Of a stretch of DNA of 64,000 nucleotides, positions 24,975 through 33,534 are shown one piece after another. Source of the DNA: Paenibacillus sp. MMS20-IR301 (GTDB taxonomy: Bacteria > Bacillota > Bacilli > Paenibacillales > Paenibacillaceae); NCBI RefSeq assembly GCF_032302195.1, contig NZ_CP135275.1, positions 5,462,001-5,526,000 on the forward strand, written 5' to 3'. The notes under the pieces are model-generated. The model saw only the letters and a list, made by a program, of their open reading frames with translations. It was not told the origin of the DNA and made no database searches. A program made the translations under genes and the position numbers. Every line of letters begins with the position of its first letter. The stretch's first letter is position 1.

Positions 24975-25520
24975 TCAGTAGCTGAGATATTTGGTCTCTG
25001 TCGCAGCTCTCCGCGGCTTCTGCTCAGGGGCGGGCGGAACAGGCGGATCAAGATTCTGTTTCGCCAGCTTCAGCAGGGTATCCGAGAATCCTTCCAGATT
25101 GCTGATGATCCGTTCATAGAAGCGGCTCTGCAGCTCCAGCTCCTCGTCCGTGAACCCCTCGAACAGAAGCGTAATACATCGGGCCCCGATGTCGCCGCTC
25201 TGCTCCACCAGTTCCCTACCCTTAGCGGTAATATCAAGCAATACCGTTCTCCGGTCATCTTCCTTGCGTCTGCGGACGGTGAATCCCCCGGCCTCCAGCT
25301 TGTCGCTAAGCGCCGTAATGGCCCCTGAAGTGAAATCCAGCTGCTCCGCCAAATCACCGAGCCGCTGTTCTCCTTCACGGATAATTTTCTGCAGAATCAG
25401 CATACCCGGCAGGGAAATCCCCTCTACGGTCACCCGGTCCCGCTCCTTAACGAATCTCCGCACCATCTTGCGGAACAGGAAATCCGCTTCCTCCAGCCGC
25501 TCCCAATCTGTGCTGTCCAT
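24975..25520 (-). CDS. MarR-family transcriptional regulator
   Basis: A 181-residue winged-helix regulator from the ATG at 25520, preceded by AAGGGAGAGG; a longer frame to 25559 lacks a good site. The wHTH is at about residues 35-105, with QRLGDLAEQLDFTSGAITALSDKLEAGGFTVRRRKEDDRRTVLLDITAKG, including the DDRR wing. The C-terminal tail is Pro/Lys-rich and longer than usual. MarR dimers usually repress and are released by small aromatic ligands. Being next to and co-directional with the arylsulfotransferase-family operon, it is the likely regulator; the 64-bp repeats between them are possible targets. Confidence 0.88.
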   Translation of the reverse strand: MDSTDWERLEEADFLFRKMVRRFVKERDRVTVEGISLPGMLILQKIIREGEQRLGDLAEQLDFTSGAITALSDKLEAGGFTVRRRKEDDRRTVLLDITAKGRELVEQSGDIGARCITLLFEGFTDEELELQSRFYERIISNLEGFSDTLLKLAKQNLDPPVPPAPEQKPRRAATETKYLSY

Positions 25521-26051
25521 CCTGCCTCTCCCTTCGCTTCCTGCCGCATTGCAACACAAAAAGGCTCCCGGAAATCCCCCTGTTGCAGGAGAATTGCGGA
25601 AGCCTTTGGCGGTCCAATCGGCTCATCTATTATTTCACTGTTCATTTAATTACTGGTGAAGTATTGTTGTAATCATATACCCCTTAAACCCACCTGTCAA
25701 GTGTGGTTTAAGATATATATAAGTCATGTACTATATAATTTGAACCTGTGATCTTGAGCTACGATCAAATCGGTCTGAAATTAAAATCCATTGTATTGGA
25801 TACACTTGTTTCTTAGGATTTAGGCAGTTCAAGCTCATTTCATTGTACGAAATACAATAGAATGAATTTTTCGGCTGTATAGCAGGGATTCAAATGTATA
25901 AAATACAATTACTCTATCATTATGGGCGTTCTCTTATCGCAAATAAAACTTAACGTTTGCAGTTCAAGATATAAAGCATGAGAATTCATGTATGTATGCA
26001 ACAATCCTTACGGACAGCCCCATATGTATGACTTCAAGGCGTAATACGTAC
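25521..26051. other. Gene-free stretch with TTGTAC..ATACAA motifs
   Basis: No coding frame is supported. It holds three spaced motifs of the type ATTGTAYNNRATACAAT: near 25789 (TTGTATTGGATACA), 25841 (ATTGTACGAAATACAAT) and 25894 (TGTATAAAATACAAT), each about 50 bases apart. The same motif type recurs at 52030-52210. Confidence 0.45.
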
Positions 26052-26090
26052 AGCAATAGCCCTGGCCTGCATTGGCCAAGGCTTATTGCT
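26052..26090 (-). terminator. Hairpin after the beta-propeller lipoprotein gene
   Basis: AGCAATAGCC and GGCC pair with GGCC and GGCTTATTGCT around a short TGCATT loop, 63 bases beyond the lipoprotein stop. The stem is strong but the T tail is poor on both strands, so terminator activity is likely but not certain. Confidence 0.55.
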
Positions 26091-26152
26091 CTTATAACAA
26101 TCCGGCGGCTTGTTTAGTTACAGTCTTACGTCCCTCTTATCTTATATACCCA

Positions 26153-27274
26153 TTACGATAAGCTGATTACATAAGTTATGAACTGATAGGCGTTGTCCTT
26201 CAGCACGGTTGCCGAAGCCAGCAGCTTCTTGCCCGAAGGGCTCCAGCGCAGCTGATCGGACAGGTGAATATCATTCAGTACAGGTGTCTGCTCTCCGGTC
26301 TCTACTTCGGTGATGAACAAATCCTCCTGATCGTCGGCTGCGCCAGCTGCCGATGTTGCATAGGCCAGCTTACTGCCGTCCGGCGACCAGCCAGTGCCGA
26401 AGATCTGCTGGCCGGTAGCCAGCACAGACTGCTCATTGCCCTCACTGTCACAAAGCTTCAGCACCATCACTCCGGGCCCTGTCCGCTCCACGATGGCGAG
26501 CCTGCTGCCGTCCGGTGACGGTACGGCCCACATCACATTTTTTTTCAGCGCTTTCGTCTGCTTCGTCCCGGTATCGTAGGCACTCAGCTGGCTGTCCTCC
26601 CCTGTAACATAGAGAATCCGGCTGCCGGTCTGGACCACTTCATGCACATAGGGGATGCCGGTAGCCAGCACTGTCTCCTGCTTGCCGTTCAGATCAGCAC
26701 TAATAATATTGCCTTCCATATCGGGGTAAATCACATGCCCGTTATCCGACCATCTGCCCTCTTCACTTCTGAACTCCGCACCGCTCGCCTTCACCGAATT
26801 CCCTGTGGAGAGCTCCATAATATAGCCGAGGCCTGTTGCGTCATACAGCTCTTTGTAGAATAAATGTGTCTTGTCCGGAGACATAAGCGGTGCACCATAA
26901 TTCTGCTCGCCCTCCTGCAGCGGCGTTTCCCCGCCCGTAGAGAGCGTGTGAAGATAGAGGTTGCGCGGATAGCGCTCCTGGCCTTCAATTACCTGCGGAG
27001 CAAGACTGCGGTTCTCTTTGTTCACTACAATCATATCCTCGCTGACGAATTCTGTGCCCCGCACGCCTTCAATCTTATCAATCCCCGCAAGCTTCAGCTG
27101 GGTATAGACCGATTCGCTGCGGTTATCGAGCACTGTAATGGTCTGGCCGGCCTTCTCGACCACCTGCCGCGTCTCCGTATTCTCCGTACTGCAGCCTGCT
27201 ATAGACAGCAGAACCGTACCGCATATCAGAATTCTCCGCATATTGCCATGTCTTCTCTTATGTTCAGGCTTCAT
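26153..27274 (-). CDS. TolB-like beta-propeller lipoprotein
   Basis: A 373-residue lipoprotein from the ATG at 27274, which has GGAGGG eight bases upstream; the frame upstream to 27370 has no such site. The signal ends in the lipobox IAGC. The mature part is a WD40/PD40-like propeller: SPDKTHLFYKELYD, WAVPSPDGSRLAIVERTGPG, GTGWSPDGSKLAYATSA and RWSPSGKKLLASAT are blade repeats. Such proteins bind partners or ligands at the outer membrane face and have no fixed enzymatic role. It lies downstream of the OmpR-type two-component genes and may be a third signalling component or a target of them. Confidence 0.75.
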   Translation of the reverse strand: MKPEHKRRHGNMRRILICGTVLLSIAGCSTENTETRQVVEKAGQTITVLDNRSESVYTQLKLAGIDKIEGVRGTEFVSEDMIVVNKENRSLAPQVIEGQERYPRNLYLHTLSTGGETPLQEGEQNYGAPLMSPDKTHLFYKELYDATGLGYIMELSTGNSVKASGAEFRSEEGRWSDNGHVIYPDMEGNIISADLNGKQETVLATGIPYVHEVVQTGSRILYVTGEDSQLSAYDTGTKQTKALKKNVMWAVPSPDGSRLAIVERTGPGVMVLKLCDSEGNEQSVLATGQQIFGTGWSPDGSKLAYATSAAGAADDQEDLFITEVETGEQTPVLNDIHLSDQLRWSPSGKKLLASATVLKDNAYQFITYVISLS

Positions 27275-27356
27275 CTCTGTTTCCCTCCAGCTTGTGTTAC
27301 TCCCAGCATAACGGGTACTTATTTCCAAACCGCAGCCGGATTGTTTCGAAGTTGTA

Positions 27357-27435
27357 AAATACCCCCACAAAGTGATGCCCAGACTTCGATGGTTACTCAG
27401 ATACTTTGCGGGGACCCCAACACATATAAGTTCTT
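27357..27435. repeat. Dispersed CCCCACAAAGT element, copy 2
   Basis: A diverged copy of the element at 20524-20599. Here both ends are intact: CCCCACAAAGT at the left and ACTTTGCGGGG at the right can pair around a loop of about 30 bases. It abuts the stop codon of the histidine-kinase gene, so as RNA it would form a 3' hairpin between that gene and the lipoprotein gene. Confidence 0.6.
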
Positions 27436-28917
27436 TTACAGTGGAAACGATTCTACCGTCACCACGGGAAAGGACAGCAGAAACTCGGCCCCGCCGGAGC
27501 TGTCCAGCAGCGTAATGCTGCCGCCCTGCTTCTCCACCAGATTGTGTACCAGGGACAGCCCCAGCCCGGTGCCCCCCGAAGCCCGCGAACGGTCACGGTT
27601 GACGGTGTAGAACGGCTCGAAGATTAAGTCGCGCGATTCCTCCGGAATGCCGATTCCTGAATCACGGACCGTAATATATACCCGCTGGTCTTTAACCTCG
27701 CTATGCAGGCGGATGGTTCCCTGGGGGACATTATATTTAATCGCATTGTCGAGCAGGTTGATGAAGATATGCATGAAGCTCTCTTTATCAATCCAGATAT
27801 GGGCCGGCTTAACATCAAGCGTAATCGTTAGCCCGTAGCGCTCCGCTTTGCCCTTCATCCGGCTGCAAATATCGCGCAGTGTCTCTTCAATCTCCAGCAG
27901 TCCGGCCTGGGATTCGAAATCATACTTCTCCAGTGCAGTCAGCTGCAGCACCTTCTCAACCATCTCGTAGAGCCGCTGCGTCTCCTTGGCGATACTGATC
28001 TTGGCATCATGCAGCAGCTCAGGATCATCTTCGTACATGTTCAGCAGATCGACATATGCCTTGATTGAGGTCAGCGGCGTCTTGAATTCATGGCTGATAT
28101 TCCCGATATACTGCTTCTGCTGCTGCTCCAGCGCCTGCAGCTTCTCCACGGCCAGCTGCAGCTTGCGCCGCTCCTCGTCCTTCGCAGCGATACTGCTCTC
28201 AATCTCCCGGCTCATGAAGAAGATCCCCTCCGCCAGCTCACCAAGCTCATCCTTGCGCTGCAGCGGCGGAGCCTTAATATAATCGGCACGGCGGATCTGC
28301 TCGGCCGATTGCCTCAGCCGGCCGATGGCAGCCGCAGCGCGGTTAAAGTACAGATAACCGAAGATGAAGCTGAATACCAGCACCGCGCCGCCTGTCGTCA
28401 GGAACAGATTCAGCAGCGTCTGCTGGAAGCTCTGCGCATTCTTCAGCGGATATTGCAGCTGCACCACGCCCATTTGCTCGTCCGGCCCCTGGAGCGGGGC
28501 CAGATAGAACAGCCTCCCGCCTTCACTCTGATAGGCGACTTTATTATTCAGCGCGTACCCGAGTGCTGTACTGACATCCGGGCGGTCCGGGCCCGGCTCC
28601 CCCTGGGCGGAGGTACCCACCTGCTGTCCCTGGATATCGTACAGGGTCACTTCAAGGCCCGTGAACCCGGCCAGCTCGGCAGCCAGCGCCCGCCCCCGCT
28701 GCTGCAAGAACTGCTGCGGCTCCAGACGCGCTCCGGTGTAGAAGGTCTGCTTCACACGCAGATTGACGGTGGTAATATGCTGGGCCAGACTGCTCTCAAT
28801 CTGACCCTGCTGGTTCCGCTCGACTCCGCGCAGCACGAAATAGCTAAGCACGCTGACAGCCAGAATGAGCAGCACCGCCAGGAACAGGCTGAACTTCAGC
28901 TTGATGCTGATTCTCAT
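27436..28917 (-). CDS. OmpR-partner sensor histidine kinase (HAMP, HisKA, HATPase)
   Basis: A 493-residue membrane kinase. Helix 1 at about 9-28, an extracytoplasmic region to about 165 with no recognisable sensor fold, helix 2 at about 168-190, HAMP to about 243, HisKA with the phosphoacceptor in NISHEFKTPLTSIKAYVDLL, and a HATPase with NLLDNAIKYN, DSGIGIPEE and GGTGLGLSLV. GGGGAG precedes the ATG, which overlaps the response-regulator stop (ATGA), so regulator and kinase are translationally coupled. The signal is unknown. PhoR- and BceS-unlike in length; a generic cell-envelope sensor is the safest reading. Confidence 0.9.
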   Translation of the reverse strand: MRISIKLKFSLFLAVLLILAVSVLSYFVLRGVERNQQGQIESSLAQHITTVNLRVKQTFYTGARLEPQQFLQQRGRALAAELAGFTGLEVTLYDIQGQQVGTSAQGEPGPDRPDVSTALGYALNNKVAYQSEGGRLFYLAPLQGPDEQMGVVQLQYPLKNAQSFQQTLLNLFLTTGGAVLVFSFIFGYLYFNRAAAAIGRLRQSAEQIRRADYIKAPPLQRKDELGELAEGIFFMSREIESSIAAKDEERRKLQLAVEKLQALEQQQKQYIGNISHEFKTPLTSIKAYVDLLNMYEDDPELLHDAKISIAKETQRLYEMVEKVLQLTALEKYDFESQAGLLEIEETLRDICSRMKGKAERYGLTITLDVKPAHIWIDKESFMHIFINLLDNAIKYNVPQGTIRLHSEVKDQRVYITVRDSGIGIPEESRDLIFEPFYTVNRDRSRASGGTGLGLSLVHNLVEKQGGSITLLDSSGGAEFLLSFPVVTVESFPL

Positions 28918-29606
28918 GGGTAGCTCCCCGCAGGTACCGCCTTATACCCCACGCCATAGACCGTCTGGAGAATGTTCTGGTAGGGCTCGCCCAGTTTTTT
29001 GCGCAGCCGCTGAATATGAATGTCCACGGTACGTGTACCTCCCGCATAATCCATCTCCCAGACCTGCTCCAGCAGCTCCTCGCGCATATACACCCGCTGC
29101 GGATGGGAGAGCAGCAGCAGCAGCAGATCGAACTCCTTCGGCGTCAGCTCAAGCTGCTCCCCGCCGAGCTCGGCGCTGCGCCGGTCCGGGTGCACCCGCA
29201 GGAGGCCGTATTCAATCTGTTCGCCCTTGACCTCGGATGTGTTCTTCTCCAGCCTGCGCAGCAGCGCCTTCACCCGGGCCAGCAGCTCGCGGATCTCAAA
29301 CGGCTTAGTCATATAATCATCCGCACCCAGCTCCAGGCCGACGATTTTATCGACAATATCATTTTTAACCGTCAGCAGAATAATTCCGATATCATCACGG
29401 TCCTCAAGCCGGCGGCACACATCATACCCGCTCAGCTTCGGCATCATTACATCCAGCACCAGCACATTCGGACGGAAGGTATTCGTCTTGCTCAGTGCTT
29501 CCTCCCCGTCACCGGCGGTCTCAACCTCATAGCCTTCACGCCGCATCGCATAGGCAATTGCACTTACAATGGCCGGTTCATCATCGACGACCAGAATTTT
29601 TTTCAT
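28914..29606 (-). CDS. OmpR/PhoB-family response regulator
   Basis: A 230-residue regulator from the ATG at 29606 (GGAAGGA upstream); a longer frame to 29699 only adds an unlikely Lys-rich tail. Receiver domain: VVDDEP, phosphoacceptor Asp in VLVLDVMMPKLSGYDV, Thr in ILLTVKND, Lys in YMTKPFEIREL. The winged-helix effector (about 130-228) ends with DYAGGTRTVDIHIQRLRKKLGEPYQNILQTVYGVGYKAV. It overlaps the kinase gene. The divergent small secreted-protein gene across a 400-base gap is a candidate target. Confidence 0.92.
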   Translation of the reverse strand: MKKILVVDDEPAIVSAIAYAMRREGYEVETAGDGEEALSKTNTFRPNVLVLDVMMPKLSGYDVCRRLEDRDDIGIILLTVKNDIVDKIVGLELGADDYMTKPFEIRELLARVKALLRRLEKNTSEVKGEQIEYGLLRVHPDRRSAELGGEQLELTPKEFDLLLLLLSHPQRVYMREELLEQVWEMDYAGGTRTVDIHIQRLRKKLGEPYQNILQTVYGVGYKAVPAGSYP

Positions 29607-30011
29607 TGGATGCTCATCCTTCCGCTTGCGCTTCTTCTTATTGGGATCAATAGATTGCTGTATTCTCTCAAGGATAACGCAGATACAGAAGCAGGCCAAG
29701 ATAACCCCACATAGCGGGGCCCTTTCATGGAAGCTAACTCAGGTATGTATATATAGAATCACCGCCGGAGCCTGCGGGCAAACATCGGATGCGGCGAATG
29801 CACTTATACAGATTATTTTACCGGAAATGCATCCTCTCCGCCGTCCGGACGTAGTACAAACCAGATGCTCCCCAACATTTAGGTTATCTTTAAGAAGACT
29901 TAAGCTTCATTTCAGTTTTAACGGGTAAACTGTACTTAGCTGAAGTTCACTAGCCGCCGCAAATCACGAACCTTGACCTATATAACCAAACATGAAAAGA
30001 GGAAATCAGAC
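29607..30011. other. Divergent control region
   Basis: 405 bases between the OmpR-type regulator and the small secreted-protein gene, with no credible coding frame. Near 29888-29905 CTTTAAG and ACTTAAG form a short direct repeat, followed by an A/T-rich stretch 60-110 bases before the secreted-protein start. These are plausible response-regulator sites but match no consensus I can name. Confidence 0.35.
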
Positions 30012-30422
30012 ATGAAGATAAAACGGATGAATATTAAACGGGTAATGATTGTCGGAACAATGATTGTAGCGATGTCGTTCGGAGGAACGGCCTGGGGCAA
30101 GCCTGCATTACATACACTCCCTGTTGCCAAATGGTCCACATCGGATGTGGCCGATAAGGATGAGCTGCTGGATGCCCTGAGCCTGAGCCCATCCTCGGAT
30201 GACGAGCTGTACGATGCTTTGTACGACGGTAAATCACTGAAGACTATTGCTGAAGAGAACGGCGGAAATATTAACAGTGTAATCAGCCTGCAGGTCAAAC
30301 AGCTGACACAGCAGCTGGATGCCAGATTTGCGAGCGGAAGCATTACGCAGATGCAGTACACGGCACAAAAAGCTGAGCTGCGGGAGATCGTTACGGAGAG
30401 CGTGATGACTTCGTTCGGTTAA
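30012..30422 (+). CDS. Small secreted protein of unknown function
   Basis: A 136-residue protein from the ATG at 30012 (AGAGGAAA upstream). A basic start and a hydrophobic helix (about 10-28, ending SFGGTAWG) look like a cleavable signal peptide. The mature part has DDELYDALYDGKSLKTIAEENGG, a helix-loop-helix reminiscent of short LysM-less regulatory repeats, and VKQLTQQLDARFASGSITQMQYTAQKAELREIVTESV. I do not recognise the family. It faces the two-component genes divergently and is followed by a strong terminator, so it is a monocistronic, probably regulated exported protein. Confidence 0.65.
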   Translation: MKIKRMNIKRVMIVGTMIVAMSFGGTAWGKPALHTLPVAKWSTSDVADKDELLDALSLSPSSDDELYDALYDGKSLKTIAEENGGNINSVISLQVKQLTQQLDARFASGSITQMQYTAQKAELREIVTESVMTSFG

Positions 30423-30460
30423 GGAAGCGGTCAATATAATTTAATATACCTGAGCAGACA

Positions 30461-30500
30461 CGGCTACGCCGTCCTTAAGAGGATGGCGTAGCCGTTTTGG
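30461..30500 (+). terminator. Terminator after the secreted-protein gene
   Basis: A perfect 10-bp stem (CGGCTACGCC with GGCGTAGCCG), extended by GTCC/GGAT around a TTAAGA loop, then TTTT. Strong intrinsic terminator 38 bases after the stop. Confidence 0.85.
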
Positions 30501-30573
30501 GCTGCGGCAATATAATCAGTATATTTCTATGCTGGCTGTAATCTATTGGAAACTATTTAATTTATCAAAATTT

Positions 30574-30601
30574 TAAATTCCACAACTCTTTTTGCCGATA
30601 A
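30574..30601 (+). promoter_or_regulatory. Sigma-D (motility) promoter
   Basis: TAAA at 30574-30577, a 16-base spacer and GCCGATAA at 30594-30601 match the Bacillus sigma-D consensus TAAA-N15-GCCGATAT closely. It lies 70 bases before the chemotaxis-receptor start, the kind of gene sigma-D controls. Confidence 0.75.
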
Positions 30602-30670
30602 AATGATTAAGAATTACACCTATACACACAGCTGTAGAGACGCAACAGGAAGTGGAGAAGTGATAAACGG

Positions 30671-32360
30671 ATGAAAATAAAAAGCATTGGCATGAAGATC
30701 AGCCTGATTGTGATTGGGGTGCTGCTGGTTTTTTCAGGGGCCGTGATGGTTGTGGTTATCCACGAAATGAGCGATGGAATCAAAACCTTCGCCAGAGAAA
30801 AAGCGAAAAGTGATCTGTTGCTGGCCAGCGGCTTCCTTGAGCATAAATATCCCGGAGACTGGCAGATCAAGGATGGAGCCCTTTACAAAGGGGACATCCC
30901 CATTAACGGAAACGATAAGCTTGTCGACGAAATCGGCGAAATGACCGGAGATACAGTGACCGTCTTTCAGGAGAATCAGCGTGTAGCCACAAATGTCATG
31001 ATTGATGGACAACGTGCTGTGGGGACGCCTGTATCAGAGATTGTGGCCGAGACGGTTCTGCGCGGCGGCCAGCAGTACTTCGGGGAGGCTAATGTGATCG
31101 GTAAAATCTACCAGGCGGCTTATCAGCCCCTGGTTAGTGCCGGCGGCGAGGTCATAGGCATATTCTACGTAGGCGCCCCGCAAGGGTTAATCCAGATCAT
31201 TATCTCTTCATTTATCGAGCATTTTGTCCTGATGATGGCCCTGGCCATACTCATCGCAGTTGCAGTAATTGTGCTGTTCATCCGGCTGATGAGCACAAGA
31301 ATCGGGAGAATTTCTTCCGCCCTGCAGCATGCAGGTAACGGTGACTTCACCATAACGGTTACCGACCGCGGCCACGACGAAATAGGCAAACTTGTGCAAA
31401 GCTACAACCAAATGAAGACCAATCTGCAGGAGCTTATACAGGATGGGCTGCAGACTGCCGACAAGGTATCCCGGTCCACGAATGCTATTCTGGAAATTAC
31501 AGAACAGTCCGAAAGAGAATCGAAACAAATCGCCGCGGTTATTCAAGAAGTGTCGCGCGGGGCGGAAATTCAGACACAAAGTGCTGCCGAGAATCTGACC
31601 GCTATGGAAGAAGTGTCCGTCGGCGTGCAGCGGATCGCGGAAAGTGCGGCGGACATTGCCCAGGCTGCTTATCATTCGCGGACCGAAGCCGAGCACGGCA
31701 GCACCTATGTATCAGACAATGTCCGGCAAATGAATAATATACATCATAAGGTGCACGAGACGGACGGCATCATCCGTACGCTGAGCGACAAATCGCAGGA
31801 AATCTCCGGGATTCTTGAGGTACTGAAGTCCATTTCGGGACAGACTAATCTCCTGGCTTTGAATGCTTCCATTGAAGCGGCAAAGGCAGGCGAGCATGGC
31901 CGCGGATTCTCGGTAGTCGCTGCTGAGGTGCGTAAGCTCGCCAGAGCAATCGGCCCAGTCCTCGGGTAAAATCGCCGAACGGATTCAGCATATGGAGGAT
32001 AGTGTGCAGCATTCTGTAGATGCCATGGCCCAGATGATGCATGAGGTAGAGGCAGGGCTGCAGATCGCCAGCGCCACCGAGAACAATTTCAGGCAGATTG
32101 TGCTGACCAACAGCCAAATCTCTACACAAATTGAAGAGATGGCCGCAGCCTCAGAGCAGATGTCGGCCGGCATTCAGGAAATTACCGCATCAGTGACCAG
32201 CATTAATGAGATCGCGAATACAACCAATGCCAATTCGCACCGGGTAGTATCCGCTACGGCAAGGCAGCTGGAGGGTATCGAACAGGCTGCCCAATCTTCC
32301 GCCGCTCTGGCAGCAACCTCGGAGCAGCTGCAGCGTTCACTCGGGAAGTTCAAGGTCTAA
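30671..32360 (+). pseudogene. Methyl-accepting chemotaxis protein, frameshifted
   Basis: A chemoreceptor of about 563 residues split into two frames. N-terminal membrane helix (about 12-32), a single-Cache extracytoplasmic sensor (to about 175), helix 2 (about 178-205), HAMP and the cytoplasmic signalling coiled coil. The first frame is intact up to [15 protein letters not shown] near 31942, then reads out of frame and stops at 31969. Removing one A around 31943 restores [14 protein letters not shown] and joins the second frame, which runs to the normal end at 32360. The rest is undamaged, so this is a recent mutation, a phase-variable site or a sequencing error. Downstream of a sigma-D promoter. 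Confidence 0.85.
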
Positions 32361-32476
32361 TATTAGATGTAACCGGTAGGTGACTCCGCTCAACTAAGCG
32401 GTCATTGGGATATTATACCGGGCAAGTTATAATCCAATTGACTAGTCGCAAAGATTATCATTTGGAGGTTATTTAC

Positions 32477-33511
32477 ATGAGTATTGAGCTGGGTAAAAAA
32501 ATCAGGGCATTACGCCTGCAAAAGGGAATGACGCAGGAAGAGCTCGCCGCCAAACTGAATATGTCATCACAGGCTGTATCCAAATGGGAGAACAATATAA
32601 CACTGCCGGATATTCAGCTGCTGCCCGATTTATCTGTCATTCTGGGTGTGACCATTGATGAGCTGTTTGACTTAACCGATGATACGCATCTGGAGCGGAT
32701 CGGCAATATGATCGGCACTAAACGTTTCATATCCGCAGAAGATTTCAGCTATGCCGAGCAATTTCTGCTGGAAAAACTGAAGGATAACAGCAAGAAATCC
32801 CGCTGCCTCACGCTGCTGGCCCAGCTGTACGTTCACCGCTCTGGTGAATACCGCGAGTTAGCTGCCCGTTATGCCAAGGAAGCCCTGCTGGCCGCACCGG
32901 ACAGCAAAAGCAATCATAACGCGCTGCGGGATGCGGAGAATGGTGTGATGTTTGACTGGAATTTCTCCAACTCCCATAAGCTGATCGCATATTATCAGAA
33001 GTTCGTGCAGGAACACCCGGATTACTGGCAGGCGTATGTATGGCTGCTTAATTATCTGCTCGCCGACGGCCGGTGTGCTGAGGCCAGAGCAGTCCTCGAA
33101 CAATTGAATCAGCTCCATCCGGGGCATTTATACCAGAAATACGGCGGAATGATCTGCAAGGAAGAGGGGAACCTGCCGGAGGCCCTGGCGCTTTGGGAGC
33201 AAATGACCGGCCTGTATCCGGAGGACTGGATGGCCTGGTCTTCCCGTGGAGACTGTATGGCTAAGCTTAGCCGATATGATGAAGCTGTAACGTACTACGC
33301 CGCAAGTCATGAGCTTCAGCCAAGTCCTAAGTATATGGATTCGTTTATAGCCATCGCTCAGATCTACAGGATCCAAGGGCACTACGGCAAAGCTATCGGG
33401 AAGCTGCAGGAAATCATTGGGCTGCTGAGAAGCGAATGGAACATCACGGAAGGCGAGACCGTTGACTTTTATTATAGGGAAATAGCGGGACTGACAGGCC
33501 GGCTTAGCTGA
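32477..33511 (+). CDS. XRE-family regulator with TPR-like repeats
   Basis: A 344-residue protein from the ATG at 32477 (TTGGAGG upstream). The N-terminal helix-turn-helix (about 5-62) reads ELGKKIRALRLQKGMTQEELAAKLNMSSQAVSKWENNITLPDIQLLPDLSVILGVTIDELF, a standard XRE Cro/CI domain. The remainder is helical and TPR-like: VQEHPDYWQAYVWLLNYLL, EGNLPEALALWEQMTGLYPEDWMAW and SRYDEAVTYYAASHEL. Such proteins bind DNA and use the TPR part to sense a partner or peptide, as in Rap/PlcR-type regulators, though the TPR region here is looser. Its target is unknown. It lies 24 bases before the left end of the IS relic. Confidence 0.8.
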   Translation: MSIELGKKIRALRLQKGMTQEELAAKLNMSSQAVSKWENNITLPDIQLLPDLSVILGVTIDELFDLTDDTHLERIGNMIGTKRFISAEDFSYAEQFLLEKLKDNSKKSRCLTLLAQLYVHRSGEYRELAARYAKEALLAAPDSKSNHNALRDAENGVMFDWNFSNSHKLIAYYQKFVQEHPDYWQAYVWLLNYLLADGRCAEARAVLEQLNQLHPGHLYQKYGGMICKEEGNLPEALALWEQMTGLYPEDWMAWSSRGDCMAKLSRYDEAVTYYAASHELQPSPKYMDSFIAIAQIYRIQGHYGKAIGKLQEIIGLLRSEWNITEGETVDFYYREIAGLTGRLS

Positions 33512-33534
33512 CGGCAGAACTGTAGAGGATTAAC

